Both the position numbers and the translations under genes were made by a program. Under the pieces are notes generated by a model that was given only the letters and a program-made list of their open reading frames with translations, was not told where the DNA came from and made no database searches. Positions 47,513-55,863 of a stretch of DNA of 64,000 nucleotides are shown piece after piece. This DNA is from an uncultured Microbulbifer sp. (GTDB lineage Bacteria > Pseudomonadota > Gammaproteobacteria > Pseudomonadales > Cellvibrionaceae), in NCBI RefSeq assembly GCF_913055755.1, contig NZ_CAJXKH010000005.1, forward strand, positions 18,118 through 82,117, given 5' to 3'. Every line of letters starts with the position of its first letter. The first letter of the stretch is position 1.

Positions 47513-49177
47513 ATGTATCGATACGACGAACAGGACCACAAGCTGATCCGGGAACGGGTGGCCCAGTTTCGCGGCCAGACCGACCGTTACCTCGCCGGTG
47601 AGCTGAGCGAAGAAGAATTTTTGCCCCTGCGGCTGCAAAACGGCCTGTATGTACAGCGTCTGGCCCCCATGCTGCGCATTGCCGTGCCCTACGGCATGAT
47701 GCACAGCGCCCAGCTGCGCCGCCTCGCGGAGATCACCCGCAAGTACGACAAGGGTTACGCCCACTTCACCACCCGCCAGAACGTACAGCTGAACTGGCCA
47801 AACCTGGAAGACGTACCGGACATTCTCGCGGAACTGGCAGAAGTGGAAATGCACGCGGTGCAGACCAGCGGTAACTGTATCCGCAACACCACTACCGACC
47901 AGTTTGCCGGCGTGGCCGGTGACGAGCTTGTGGATCCGCGCCCCTACTGCGAGCTGATCCGCCAGTGGTCCACCTTCCATCCGGAATTCGCCTTTCTGCC
48001 GCGCAAATTCAAAATCGCGGTGTGCGGTGCGGCAACCGACCGCGCGGCCATCCGCGCCCACGATATCGGCGTGCAGATCGTGAAAAATGATCGCGGCGAA
48101 ACCGGCTTCCAGGTATTCGTCGGTGGCGGCCTCGGCCGCACCCCGATCCTCGGCGTGGCCATTCGCGACTTCCTCCCGGAAACGCACCTGCTCTCCTACC
48201 TGGAAGCGATCGTGCGCGTCTACAACCAGCTCGGCCGCCGTGACAACAAATTCAAGGCGCGCATCAAGATTCTGGTGAAGGCGCTGGGCCCGGAAGAGTT
48301 TGCCCGCCGCGTGGAAGCGGAGTGGGAACAGGTCAAGGACGGCGCCGACGAGCTGACCGCTGAGGCCATAACCTGGGCCAGGAGTTTCTTCCCGAAGCCC
48401 GCGTACCGGTCATTTGATCACAACCATACCGAAGCGGTACTGCGCGACCAGGCCGGTTCCGAAAAGGCTTTTGCCCGCTGGCTGGAGCGCAATACCTTCC
48501 CGCACCGAGTGCCCGGTTATCAGGCGGTGACACTGAGCACCAAGCCCACCGGCATTCCCCCCGGTGACGTAACCGACCGCCAGCTGGAAGCCATTGCCGA
48601 ACTGGCGGAACAGTACAGCTTTGGCGAGGTTCGGGTCACCCATGAACAGAACGTGGTACTGGCAGATGTGGAGCAGGAGAAACTGTTCGAACTCTGGCAG
48701 GCGGCGCGCAAGCACGGCTTCGCAACCCCGAACATCGGCACCCTGACCGACATGATCTGCTGCCCGGGCGGTGACTACTGCTCGCTGGCCAATGCCAAAT
48801 CCATTCCGGTGGCGGAAGCGATCCAGCGCAAATTTGATGACCTCGATTACCTCTACGACCTGGGCGAGCTGGACCTGAATATTTCCGGGTGTATGAATGC
48901 CTGCGGTCACCACCATATCGGCCACATCGGCATTCTCGGTGTGGATAAAAAGGGCGAGGAATTCTACCAGGTGCAGCTGGGCGGTAGCGCCAGTGAAAAT
49001 GCGAGCCTGGGCAAGGTGCTCGGCCCCAGCTTCTCCCGCGAGGAGATGCCGGAAACCATCGGCAAGATTGTCGACGTTTTCGTGGAGCACCGCCTGCCGG
49101 AAGAACTGTTTATCGACACCTACAACCGTATCGGGCTTCAGCCATTCAAGGAGCGTGTGTATGCCAAAGCCAGCTAA
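47513..49177 (+). CDS. cysI: Nitrite/sulfite reductase hemoprotein (CysI-like)
   Basis: 554 residues, siroheme and 4Fe-4S sulfite/nitrite reductase. Visible parts: the duplicated ferredoxin-like half-domains (GYAHFTTRQNVQLNWP near 80 and FGEVRVTHEQNVVLADVE near 395), an early QTSGNCIRNTT segment, and the cluster ligands CCPGGDYCS (about 418) and NISGCMNACGHHHIGHIG (about 460). It reduces sulfite to sulfide. The start at 47513 matches family N-termini (MYRYDEQD); upstream in-frame ATG would add 29 atypical residues. It overlaps the DUF934 gene by 17 bases. No flavoprotein CysJ is nearby, so another electron donor is used. Confidence 0.93.
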   Translation: MYRYDEQDHKLIRERVAQFRGQTDRYLAGELSEEEFLPLRLQNGLYVQRLAPMLRIAVPYGMMHSAQLRRLAEITRKYDKGYAHFTTRQNVQLNWPNLEDVPDILAELAEVEMHAVQTSGNCIRNTTTDQFAGVAGDELVDPRPYCELIRQWSTFHPEFAFLPRKFKIAVCGAATDRAAIRAHDIGVQIVKNDRGETGFQVFVGGGLGRTPILGVAIRDFLPETHLLSYLEAIVRVYNQLGRRDNKFKARIKILVKALGPEEFARRVEAEWEQVKDGADELTAEAITWARSFFPKPAYRSFDHNHTEAVLRDQAGSEKAFARWLERNTFPHRVPGYQAVTLSTKPTGIPPGDVTDRQLEAIAELAEQYSFGEVRVTHEQNVVLADVEQEKLFELWQAARKHGFATPNIGTLTDMICCPGGDYCSLANAKSIPVAEAIQRKFDDLDYLYDLGELDLNISGCMNACGHHHIGHIGILGVDKKGEEFYQVQLGGSASENASLGKVLGPSFSREEMPETIGKIVDVFVEHRLPEELFIDTYNRIGLQPFKERVYAKAS

Positions 49178-49718
49178 AAAGCCCGTAGGTGCACAACCGG
49201 ACAACCCGCAACAGCTGATTCTGGATGGCGTCGTGGTGGACAATACCTGGCGCCTGCTGCCCCTCGGCGGCGAGGAAGAGATCACTGCAAATAACCTGGC
49301 GGCCGGCAAGGTGATCCTGCCCCTCAGTATCTGGCTGGAATTGCGCGAGGCGCTGCAGGCGCGCAAGGATGAGATCGGGGTGTGGCTGGACAGCGACGAG
49401 ACCGCAGATCTGATTGGCGACTTCGCGCAGGAATTGCCGCTGATCGCAACGCACTTCCCCGCATTTACCGATGGCCGCGCCTTTACTGCGGGCCGCCTGT
49501 TGCGCCAGCGCTACGGCTTTAACGGGGAATTGCGTGCGGTAGGTAATTTTATTCGCGACCAGCTGACCTATCTGAATCGCTGCGGCTTCAACGCCTTTGC
49601 CTATCAGGGGGAGCAATCATTGCAGGGCCTGCTGGATTCCATGCAGGACTTCAGCGACAGCTACCAGGCCGCGGTGGACCAACCGCTACCCATTTTCCGC
49701 CGTCGCGCCCTTGTCTGA
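49161..49718 (+). CDS. DUF934 domain-containing protein (sulfite reduction partner)
   Basis: 185 residues, DUF934 family. Typical segments are PLSIWLE, WLDSDETADLIGDF, FPAFTDGRAFTAGRLLRQRYGFNGELRAVGNFIRDQLTYLNRCGFNAF. Proteins of this family are nearly always encoded next to a CysI-like reductase and are thought to serve in sulfite reduction, but a catalytic activity is not established. The ATG at 49161 lies inside the end of cysI and follows AAGGAGCG, so the two are translationally coupled. Its stop is the first base triplet of a 15-base tandem repeat. Confidence 0.88.
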   Translation: MPKPAKKPVGAQPDNPQQLILDGVVVDNTWRLLPLGGEEEITANNLAAGKVILPLSIWLELREALQARKDEIGVWLDSDETADLIGDFAQELPLIATHFPAFTDGRAFTAGRLLRQRYGFNGELRAVGNFIRDQLTYLNRCGFNAFAYQGEQSLQGLLDSMQDFSDSYQAAVDQPLPIFRRRALV

Positions 49719-49745
49719 CACATCCGGGCCTGACACGTCCGGGCC
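49716..49745. repeat. 15-base tandem repeat at the DUF934 stop
   Basis: Two copies of TGACACRTCCGGGCC at 49716-49730 and 49731-49745, differing by one base, followed by a partial third (TGACC). The first TGA is the DUF934 stop codon. The remaining gap to 50100 (382 bases) holds an AT-rich segment and a weak TTTACG/CGTAAA hairpin at 49961-49982, but no gene. Confidence 0.75.
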
Positions 49746-50100
49746 TGACCGCCGGCAAGCATCCTGCTGGCGGCCAGGTGCGGCAGCTTTCGGAGAGTCG
49801 AGCAAGGCCCCTGCCCCCCTGGAAAAACTTACCCAGCAATACCCCTCCAATTGCCGCCCGATACGCTGGAACACCAACTGCAAATTGCGTGGCAGCTCCC
49901 TGTGTCCATCCGTCTCCATAATGCAACAGTCCCTGTCGAGTTATTATGGATACTAGTTTATTTACGCGCATTTGCCCGTAAATTGCATGATTAATACCAA
50001 ATCGCGGCACAAGTTGAACGTGTAATTGGTTATTTCCGGGAATTCGACCGCGGTTTAGCACTGCAGATTTTAGCGTTTACCGTTTTACCGATTCACTGTT

Positions 50101-50808
50101 TTATGGTTTTAGGGGGCAGAGCATCTCCGGGGCGTCGTACCCCCACTGGATGGTCGCCTCTCCCTGATGCTCCCATAGGCTTTCATTGCGCCCCTGGTAT
50201 CGTGCCCCGCTGGCGCTCGGTTGCACATTCATAAAGGATTCCTCACCTTTAAACCGTGCGACAGCTGTGGCCGGAGCGGTGTCGTAGAAGGTCACTGTCA
50301 CATCGCCATCCGCACAGGCATAGGTGACCTCCTTCCCCTCCATCAAGGCGTAGCGGGCCTGCAACTCGGCGATGCGCCGGAGATAACTATCTCTGGTACA
50401 GGCGCGTTTATCATCGGCCTTCCAGGAATCGTTGCGGCCCTTGATCCAGCCTCTCTGGCGCGCCTTGAAGTATTTATCCCGCGCGGCTTTTTCCGTTTTA
50501 CCCGCAGCGCGGTAGATCTCTGCCATCTGCCGGTCCAGCAGCGCCAATTCCTCATCGCTACAGATCAGCTGCTCAATACTGCTGTCTAGCGCCTTGCTGC
50601 AGTCAAAGGTGGGCTGCACATCCGGGGGCAGATTCGCTTTGATAGAGGCGCCATCTCCGGCAGATTGGAGCGGGACATCAGAGGAATTCTCCGCGCCAAT
50701 CCCTTCACCGGCAGCCCCGTCACCGACTGAGACATCACCCGGCCCGCAGCTCCCCACACTCACTGCAACAAGCAAAAATAACGCCGCAATCCCGCAATTC
50801 AGATCCAT
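50101..50808 (-). CDS. Lipoprotein with LprI-like and MliC-like lysozyme-inhibitor domains
   Basis: 235 residues. The signal peptide ends in a lipobox (SVGSC), followed by a low-complexity linker to about residue 65. Residues 68-150 have the LprI pattern: FDCSKALDSSIEQLICSDEELALLDRQMAEIY and later CTRDSYLRRIAELQARY, with cysteines at expected places. Residues 157-235 look like MliC/PliC (VTYACADGDVTVTFYD, ARFKGEESFMNVQPSASGARYQG, MLCPL). Both domains bind and inhibit lysozyme in other bacteria, so this is a likely dual inhibitor anchored in the outer membrane. It lies 26 bases downstream of a CoA transferase gene whose stop precedes it. Confidence 0.82.
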   Translation of the reverse strand: MDLNCGIAALFLLVAVSVGSCGPGDVSVGDGAAGEGIGAENSSDVPLQSAGDGASIKANLPPDVQPTFDCSKALDSSIEQLICSDEELALLDRQMAEIYRAAGKTEKAARDKYFKARQRGWIKGRNDSWKADDKRACTRDSYLRRIAELQARYALMEGKEVTYACADGDVTVTFYDTAPATAVARFKGEESFMNVQPSASGARYQGRNESLWEHQGEATIQWGYDAPEMLCPLKP

Positions 50809-50834
50809 CCGAACTCCCTGCCAATCCGCAACGG

Positions 50835-52058
50835 TTAAATCACACCGTCTTTCCTCAGCGATTCAATCTCTTCGGCACCCAGCGCCAGCATTGTCCCGAG
50901 CACCGCATCCGTGTGCTCCCCCAGTATGGGCGGCGCCTGCTCGTATGCCAGTTCTGAGGCAGAAAAGCCCAGCGGGTTGCGCACGGTTTTTACCGTGCCC
51001 GCAGTGGGGTGCGCCTGCTCCACCACCATGCCCCGCGCCTGTACCTGTGAGTCGGCAAACACCTGCTCCAGGTTGTTGATTGGACCGCAGGGCACATGGG
51101 CGTCGCTCAGCTGTTGCAGCCACCAGGCCGCGGGCTTCTGCCGGGTGGTGCGCTCGATTACCGGAACCAGCTGATCCCGCGCCTGTACCCGGGCAGCGTT
51201 GGAGGCATAGGCAGGGTCTTCGGCGATACCGTCCAGGCCGGCGATGGCGCAAAATTTTTTGAACTGGGCATCGTTCCCCACTGCCAGCATAAAGTAGCCG
51301 TCACTGGCGGGGACCGCCTGATAGGGAACGATGTTCGGGTGCGCGGTTCCCTGGCGCTCGGGGCTTTTTCCGGACGTGAGGTAATTCTGTGCCTGATTGG
51401 CCAGCCAGGCCACCTGGGTGTCCAGCAGCGCAAGGTCGATCTGCTGCCCCTCCCCGGTACGATCCCGGTGAATCACCGCTGCCAGCACCCCGGATACCGC
51501 ATACATACCGGTCATCAGGTCTGCCACCGCAACCCCGACCTTTTGCGGACCAGCCCCCGGCTGCCCCTCCGGCACCCCGGTGAGGCTCATCAGCCCCCCC
51601 ATCCCCTGGATCATCGCATCGTAGCCGGCGCGGTTTGCATAGGGCCCGGTCTGGCCAAAGCCGGTGATGGAGCAGTAGATGATTGCGGGATTGACGGCCC
51701 TGATGGATTCGTAGTCCAAGCCGTATTTTTTCAGCCCCCCCACCTTGTAGTTTTCCAGCAGGATATCGCACTCTTTCACGAGTTTTTTGATCAGTTCCTG
51801 CCCGGCGGGCTTGGTGATATCCACGGTAATGGATTGTTTGCCGCGATTGGCGCTCAGGTAATAGGCGGCTTCCGGCGTATCATTGCCCGCGGCATCTTTC
51901 AGGTAGGGAGGGCCCCAGTGACGGGTATCGTCGCCCTTTTGCGGGCGCTCCACCTTGATCACCTGCGCGCCGAAATCGGCGAGTACCTGGCCGGCCCAGG
52001 GGCCCGCCAGAATGCGACTGAGATCGAGAACTTTGAGATGGGTTAAGGGACCGGCCAT
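50835..52058 (-). CDS. CaiB/BaiF family CoA transferase
   Basis: 407 residues, class III CoA transferase. LKVLDLSRILAGPWAGQVLADFGAQVIKVE opens the protein, GKQSITVDI and ILLENYKVGGLKKYGLDYESIRAVNPAIIYCSITGFGQTGPY follow, and the catalytic Asp is in GVAVADLMTGMYA near residue 170. It moves CoA between carboxylates; the substrate (for example glutarate, mesaconate or carnitine type) is not readable. A single gene with a divergent Mpo1-like neighbour about 130 bases away. Confidence 0.92.
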   Translation of the reverse strand: MAGPLTHLKVLDLSRILAGPWAGQVLADFGAQVIKVERPQKGDDTRHWGPPYLKDAAGNDTPEAAYYLSANRGKQSITVDITKPAGQELIKKLVKECDILLENYKVGGLKKYGLDYESIRAVNPAIIYCSITGFGQTGPYANRAGYDAMIQGMGGLMSLTGVPEGQPGAGPQKVGVAVADLMTGMYAVSGVLAAVIHRDRTGEGQQIDLALLDTQVAWLANQAQNYLTSGKSPERQGTAHPNIVPYQAVPASDGYFMLAVGNDAQFKKFCAIAGLDGIAEDPAYASNAARVQARDQLVPVIERTTRQKPAAWWLQQLSDAHVPCGPINNLEQVFADSQVQARGMVVEQAHPTAGTVKTVRNPLGFSASELAYEQAPPILGEHTDAVLGTMLALGAEEIESLRKDGVI

Positions 52059-52190
52059 AAATCCTGCCTGACGTTGCTGCCTGTAAAAACTGCCGCAGCG
52101 TATCAGAATTCAGACTTGTTGGTCTAAACGCTGAGGGGACGTACACTGCGAAAACACTGATCCCACAATAATCAAAAAAGGACAGAGAGG

Positions 52191-52541
52191 ATGACCGACA
52201 ATACGAAATCAGCAATTTCCACCAATGCGGGAAATGCAGCGCCCAAATTCCGCTCCTTCGCAGAGTTTTACCCGTTTTACCTGGGGGAACACAGCAACCT
52301 TACCTGTCGCCGGTTGCACTTTGTGGGCACGGCACTGGTTATTGCCCTGTTGATCACCGCACTGCTCACCCGCAACTGGCCGCTATTGTGGGCGCTACCG
52401 GTGGCGGGCTATGGCTTTGCCTGGGTCGGGCACTTTTTCTTTGAGCACAATCGTCCGGCCACTTTCAAAAACCCCTTCTACTCCCTGTGGGGCGACTTTG
52501 TGATGTTCAAGGATGTATTGCTGGGCAGGATCCAGCGCTGA
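52191..52541 (+). CDS. Mpo1-like (DUF962) membrane protein
   Basis: 116 residues, DUF962/Mpo1-like. The motif FAEFYPFYLGEHSNLTCRRLHFVGT is followed by two to three hydrophobic helices and GHFFFEHNRPATFKNPFYSLWGDF, with the histidines typical of the yeast Mpo1 dioxygenase, an Fe(II)-dependent alpha-oxidation enzyme for 2-hydroxy fatty acids. Bacterial function is not established. Its stop codon directly abuts the tyrR stop with no spacer. Confidence 0.9.
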   Translation: MTDNTKSAISTNAGNAAPKFRSFAEFYPFYLGEHSNLTCRRLHFVGTALVIALLITALLTRNWPLLWALPVAGYGFAWVGHFFFEHNRPATFKNPFYSLWGDFVMFKDVLLGRIQR

Positions 52542-53972
52542 TCACTTGTCCCGCTCGGCGTGCCCCAGGCCGTATTTGCGCAGCTTGTTGGCAATGGCGG
52601 TGTGGGACAGGCCGAGTTTTTTTGCCAGGGCGCGCGTAGAGGGGTTGCCGCGCACCAGCTCCTGCAACAGCCCCCGCTCCATTTTTTCCATCATCTGACG
52701 GTAGTTCAGGCCCCTGCCCCACGCGGTCCACGGCAGGTTCTCCTCACCGCACTGCAGTGGCAGGTCCTCGGCATCAACCACCGAGGCTTTGCGGGCCCGA
52801 GCATGGGCGGAGGCCCCCGCCAGCTGGCCGGCAAGCCCGGCAAAATTCGTCGGCCAATCCTGCAGCTTTAATATTTCCAGCGCGTCTTCGGTAACCGGGA
52901 GCAACTCTCCCGATTCTTCCCGCATCGCACCGACAAAGCGGGAGATGGCGGGACGCAGGGAGCGCAAGGCAGGCAGCGTCACCAGCTGTGTGCTGAGGAG
53001 TTGCCGCAAGCCCGGCTGCAGGTTATCCGGACCGGTGGCCGTGACGATGAGTCGTTGTGGCAGGGCCCCGCGGTGCCATGCCGCTACCAGGGCGCGCTGG
53101 GAATCCTCGCACAACAGATGCAGGTCATCGATCACCAGCACGCCGCCTCCCTGCACTGCCAGCACTTCCAGGGACCACGGTTCAGGGGATCCACCCTGCC
53201 ACCAGAACACTTCCCCGGCATCCGCGAGCGGTGACAGATAGAACGCCGCGGCCGCAAATGTGGAGCGGCCGCTGCCCCGCTCCCCCAGGATCAACAGAGG
53301 ATCGGACAGCGGCGCCAGTTGTTGCAGCCGCAGACACGCCTCGCGGCGTTCATCGAAATCCCACAGCACCCTGGGGGCCGGCAATACCGCGCCGGCGCGG
53401 GTTGGCGGAGCCGGGACCAGATTGAGTACGGCACCGGCCAGGGAGTCCGCCGCACCCGGGCTGTCCGACAGCGCCATCGGCGACCAGTCGAGACGGTATT
53501 CCCGCCCGCGAATGGCCACGGGCAGGCCGAAGCGCGGCACGGTAAACCCGCGCAACAGCTCTGCCAGTTGCAGGCGCGGCAAAAACCGCTGTAACTGCAT
53601 GCCCGCCACCTGATCGAGGCTGACTCCGAATGCCCGCGCTGCCGCGCGATTGGCGGCAATGATGCGACCCTCCCGGTCCACCGAGAGCACGGGGTCGGAG
53701 ATATGCGCAAGCAGCGTATCCAGCTCAAAGTGGCGCCGCTCCGAGGGAATCATGTCGATCCGGCGGACCTTTTCCACCCCCGGCACCCGGTACAGGGAGC
53801 GCTCGATACTCTGAAACTGGGCGACCAGCATGTCCGGCGCCGCCAGATAGACCTTGTCCCCACTGTCTCCCCCCAGCTCGCCGGAGGTCACGTTGACCCG
53901 ATATTCCCCGAAAATAGCCATTATTTCCTGGAGGATACCGACTCTATTGCGGCAGGTAATCTCAATTCGCAT
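52542..53972 (-). CDS. tyrR: TyrR-type aromatic amino acid regulator with degenerate AAA domain
   Basis: 476 residues. An N-terminal ACT domain (1-75, IEITCRNRVGILQEIMAIF), a PAS domain (78-160, LAHISDPVLSVDREGRIIAANRAAARAFG), an AAA+ domain (about 200-400) and a Fis-type helix-turn-helix tail (ALAKKLGLSHTAIANKLRKYGL). This is the TyrR/PhhR architecture. The Walker A is GERGSGRST, with Arg where Lys is expected, the Walker B region reads VLVIDDLHLL, and no GAFTGA loop is seen, so sigma-54 activation is doubtful. It is divergent from phhA with a TyrR box between them, abutting the tyrR start codon. Confidence 0.92.
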   Translation of the reverse strand: MRIEITCRNRVGILQEIMAIFGEYRVNVTSGELGGDSGDKVYLAAPDMLVAQFQSIERSLYRVPGVEKVRRIDMIPSERRHFELDTLLAHISDPVLSVDREGRIIAANRAAARAFGVSLDQVAGMQLQRFLPRLQLAELLRGFTVPRFGLPVAIRGREYRLDWSPMALSDSPGAADSLAGAVLNLVPAPPTRAGAVLPAPRVLWDFDERREACLRLQQLAPLSDPLLILGERGSGRSTFAAAAFYLSPLADAGEVFWWQGGSPEPWSLEVLAVQGGGVLVIDDLHLLCEDSQRALVAAWHRGALPQRLIVTATGPDNLQPGLRQLLSTQLVTLPALRSLRPAISRFVGAMREESGELLPVTEDALEILKLQDWPTNFAGLAGQLAGASAHARARKASVVDAEDLPLQCGEENLPWTAWGRGLNYRQMMEKMERGLLQELVRGNPSTRALAKKLGLSHTAIANKLRKYGLGHAERDK

Positions 53973-54007
53973 ACACTTTCTGTAAACAATTATTTACAGA
54001 AAGTGTA
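53972..54007. promoter_or_regulatory. Perfect TyrR box between tyrR and phhA
   Basis: Core TGTAAA-N6-TTTACA at 53981-53998 inside a palindrome of 15-base arms (53972-53986 and 53993-54007), all paired. TGTAAA-N6-TTTACA is the classical strong TyrR box. Its left end shares the first base of the tyrR start codon, so bound TyrR could block its own translation initiation region and activate or repress phhA, 150 bases to the right. Confidence 0.9.
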
Positions 54008-54157
54008 GCCAGCATCGCCCCCAACACTCAACTACCGCCAACTTACCCCTGCCATCTGCGCCCGATGCTGTCTAAGAATAGAGGGCAGATAACAACAACA
54101 AACCGGTCCGCCGGCACCGCACAATTGCGATTGCCGCGACCAGGAAAGAGGTAAAGC

Positions 54158-54961
54158 ATGCAGAAAGGCGGCAAAAAACCCAGCAAGTACGTGGCCCGCG
54201 AGCCCGATGCCAGCGGTTTTATCGAATACTCTGAACTGGAACACCAGACCTGGCAGCGCCTGATCGAGCGCCAGCTGGAGGTGGTGCCCGGCCGCGCCTG
54301 TGACGAATACCTGCACGGGCTGGAACTGCTCGACCTGCCCCGCAATCGCATCCCGCAGCTGGCAGAAATCAGCGAGGTATTGCGCCGCGAAACCGGCTGG
54401 GAAGTCGCCCGGGTGCCCGCACTGATCGGCTTTGAGACCTTTTTCCGCCTGCTGTCCGAGCGCAAGTTCCCGGTGGCCACTTTTATCCGCACCCCGGAGG
54501 AGTTCGACTACCTGCAGGAACCGGATATTTTCCATGAGATCTTCGGCCACTGCGCCATGCTCACCAACCCCGCGTTCGCCAACTTTACCCAGAAGTACGG
54601 TGAACTGGGGCTCAGCGCCTCACCGAAAGAGCGCGCCTACCTCGCGCGCCTGTACTGGTTTACCGTGGAGTTTGGCCTGCTGAACACCGGGGACGGCCTG
54701 CGCATCTACGGCGGCGGTATTCTGTCCTCGCCAAAAGAAACCCTCTACGCCCTCAGCGACGCGCCCCAGCGCGCGGAGTTTGATGTGGTCAACGCCCTGC
54801 GCACCCCCTACCGGATCGATATCGTGCAGCCCATTTACTATGTGCTGAACGACCTGGAAGCGCTGCAGCAACTGACCGAAATCGACCTGATGGCACGGGT
54901 GCGCGAGGCGATGGCGGCCGGGCTGTTCGAACCGCTGTTCCCGCCCAAGGAAGCTGCCTGA
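54158..54961 (+). CDS. phhA: Phenylalanine 4-monooxygenase
   Basis: 267 residues, catalytic-domain-only bacterial PAH. The iron-binding His pair is in HEIFGHCAM (His126, His131), and the Glu ligand segment is WFTVEFGL near residue 168. It converts phenylalanine to tyrosine with tetrahydropterin. The ATG follows AGAGGTAA. No phhB (pterin-4a-carbinolamine dehydratase) follows, unlike Pseudomonas; it may be elsewhere. Regulation by the divergent TyrR homologue is strongly suggested by the TyrR box. A terminator follows at 55070. Confidence 0.96.
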   Translation: MQKGGKKPSKYVAREPDASGFIEYSELEHQTWQRLIERQLEVVPGRACDEYLHGLELLDLPRNRIPQLAEISEVLRRETGWEVARVPALIGFETFFRLLSERKFPVATFIRTPEEFDYLQEPDIFHEIFGHCAMLTNPAFANFTQKYGELGLSASPKERAYLARLYWFTVEFGLLNTGDGLRIYGGGILSSPKETLYALSDAPQRAEFDVVNALRTPYRIDIVQPIYYVLNDLEALQQLTEIDLMARVREAMAAGLFEPLFPPKEAA

Positions 54962-55069
54962 GCGGGGAATCCCCGCGCAGCCAGCTATCTGCTCAACCAG
55001 CTATCCGCGCAGGCGGCCACATCCCTTAGCGCCGCCCAGAAATAGTTTTCTACATCTCCCCTGTTGTCC

Positions 55070-55092
55070 GCCGGGCCCTGCCCGGCTTTTTT
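55070..55092 (+). terminator. Intrinsic terminator after phhA
   Basis: GCCGGG/CCCGGC stem with a 5-base loop and six T residues, 108 bases after the phhA stop. The rest of the 354-base gap 54962-55315 has an AATTCC/GGAATT inverted repeat at 55115-55132 and no gene; it probably carries the Lrp promoter. Confidence 0.9.
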
Positions 55093-55315
55093 GACACACA
55101 AGTTGGCGAGGGAAAATTCCACTACTGGAATTCCGTATCGGAGACTATCGTTATCTCCATGAGAAGGCAGGCAGCCAAAGGGTTCTTCCCGCCCGACCGA
55201 AAGTCGGATCTGGCCGCACCGCCAAAAACCGCAGGGGTATTTTGTTGCCATTGACGGCACTTACGGCATTACTCAAGGATACGATCCCCCGCCATTTTGG
55301 GAGATTTGTAGAACT

Positions 55316-55786
55316 ATGTCCTCACTCGACGCAATTGATCGACAACTTCTTGCCATATTGCAGTCAGATGTTAGCCTCTCCATCGAAGAGCTGGCCGAGC
55401 GAGTGGGCCTTACCAAGACCCCCTGCTGGCGCCGGATTCAGAAATTGGAGAAGAGCGGCATCATTCGCCGCAAGGTGGCTCTGCTGGATGCGGACGTGCT
55501 CGGCCTGCCGGTTTCGGTTTTTGCCCAGGTGAAAACCAACCAGCACAGTGCGGAGTGGGCGGACTCCTTTGCCGCCGCCATGGCCGATTTACCGGAAGTG
55601 GTGGATTGTTACCGCATGGCCGGCGACTACGACTACATCCTGCGGGTTGTGGTCAGCGATGTCGCGGCGTACGACCAGTTTTACAAAAAACTGATCGCCC
55701 ACTCCGGCATTTCCGATGTCGCCTCCAATTTCGCCATGGAGCAGATCAAAAGCACCACAGAACTGCCCATTCCGTCGGGGGAGTGA
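55316..55786 (+). CDS. Lrp/AsnC family transcriptional regulator
   Basis: 156 residues. An N-terminal winged helix (SLDAIDRQLLAILQSDVSLSIEELAERVGLTKTPCWRRIQKLEKSGII) is followed by an RAM/AsnC ligand-binding domain (VDCYRMAGDYDYILRVVVSD). This is close to the Lrp-type regulators that sense amino acids. It precedes a class V aminotransferase-fold gene by 77 bases on the same strand, which may be its target. It is monocistronic or first in that unit; the start follows GGGAG by 12 bases. Confidence 0.93.
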   Translation: MSSLDAIDRQLLAILQSDVSLSIEELAERVGLTKTPCWRRIQKLEKSGIIRRKVALLDADVLGLPVSVFAQVKTNQHSAEWADSFAAAMADLPEVVDCYRMAGDYDYILRVVVSDVAAYDQFYKKLIAHSGISDVASNFAMEQIKSTTELPIPSGE

Positions 55787-55812
55787 ACCCGCCAGCTCAA
55801 TTACTGACACCG

Positions 55813-55841
55813 GCCGCCCGCGGGTGACCCTCGCGGGCGGC
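55813..55841 (+). other. Strong intercistronic hairpin
   Basis: Perfect 10-base-pair stem GCCGCCCGCG/CGCGGGCGGC with a 9-base loop, between the Lrp and aminotransferase-fold genes. It is followed by AATTCC, not a T tract, so it may modulate read-through or mRNA stability. Confidence 0.65.
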
Positions 55842-55863
55842 AATTCCAGTATTTGAGGAAATC

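Noticed and set aside
50074..50108. Degenerate 8-base periodicity (GTTTTACC-like) near the lipoprotein stop
   Set aside because: Units differ too much and overlap coding sequence; likely chance or low complexity.
54113..54128. GG/GC pair upstream of phhA resembling a sigma-54 promoter
   Set aside because: GG and GC are separated by 12 bases instead of the required 10, and the TyrR homologue lacks GAFTGA.
54985..55260. 91-codon minus-strand frame between phhA and Lrp
   Set aside because: It spans the phhA terminator and has no domain or good start signal.
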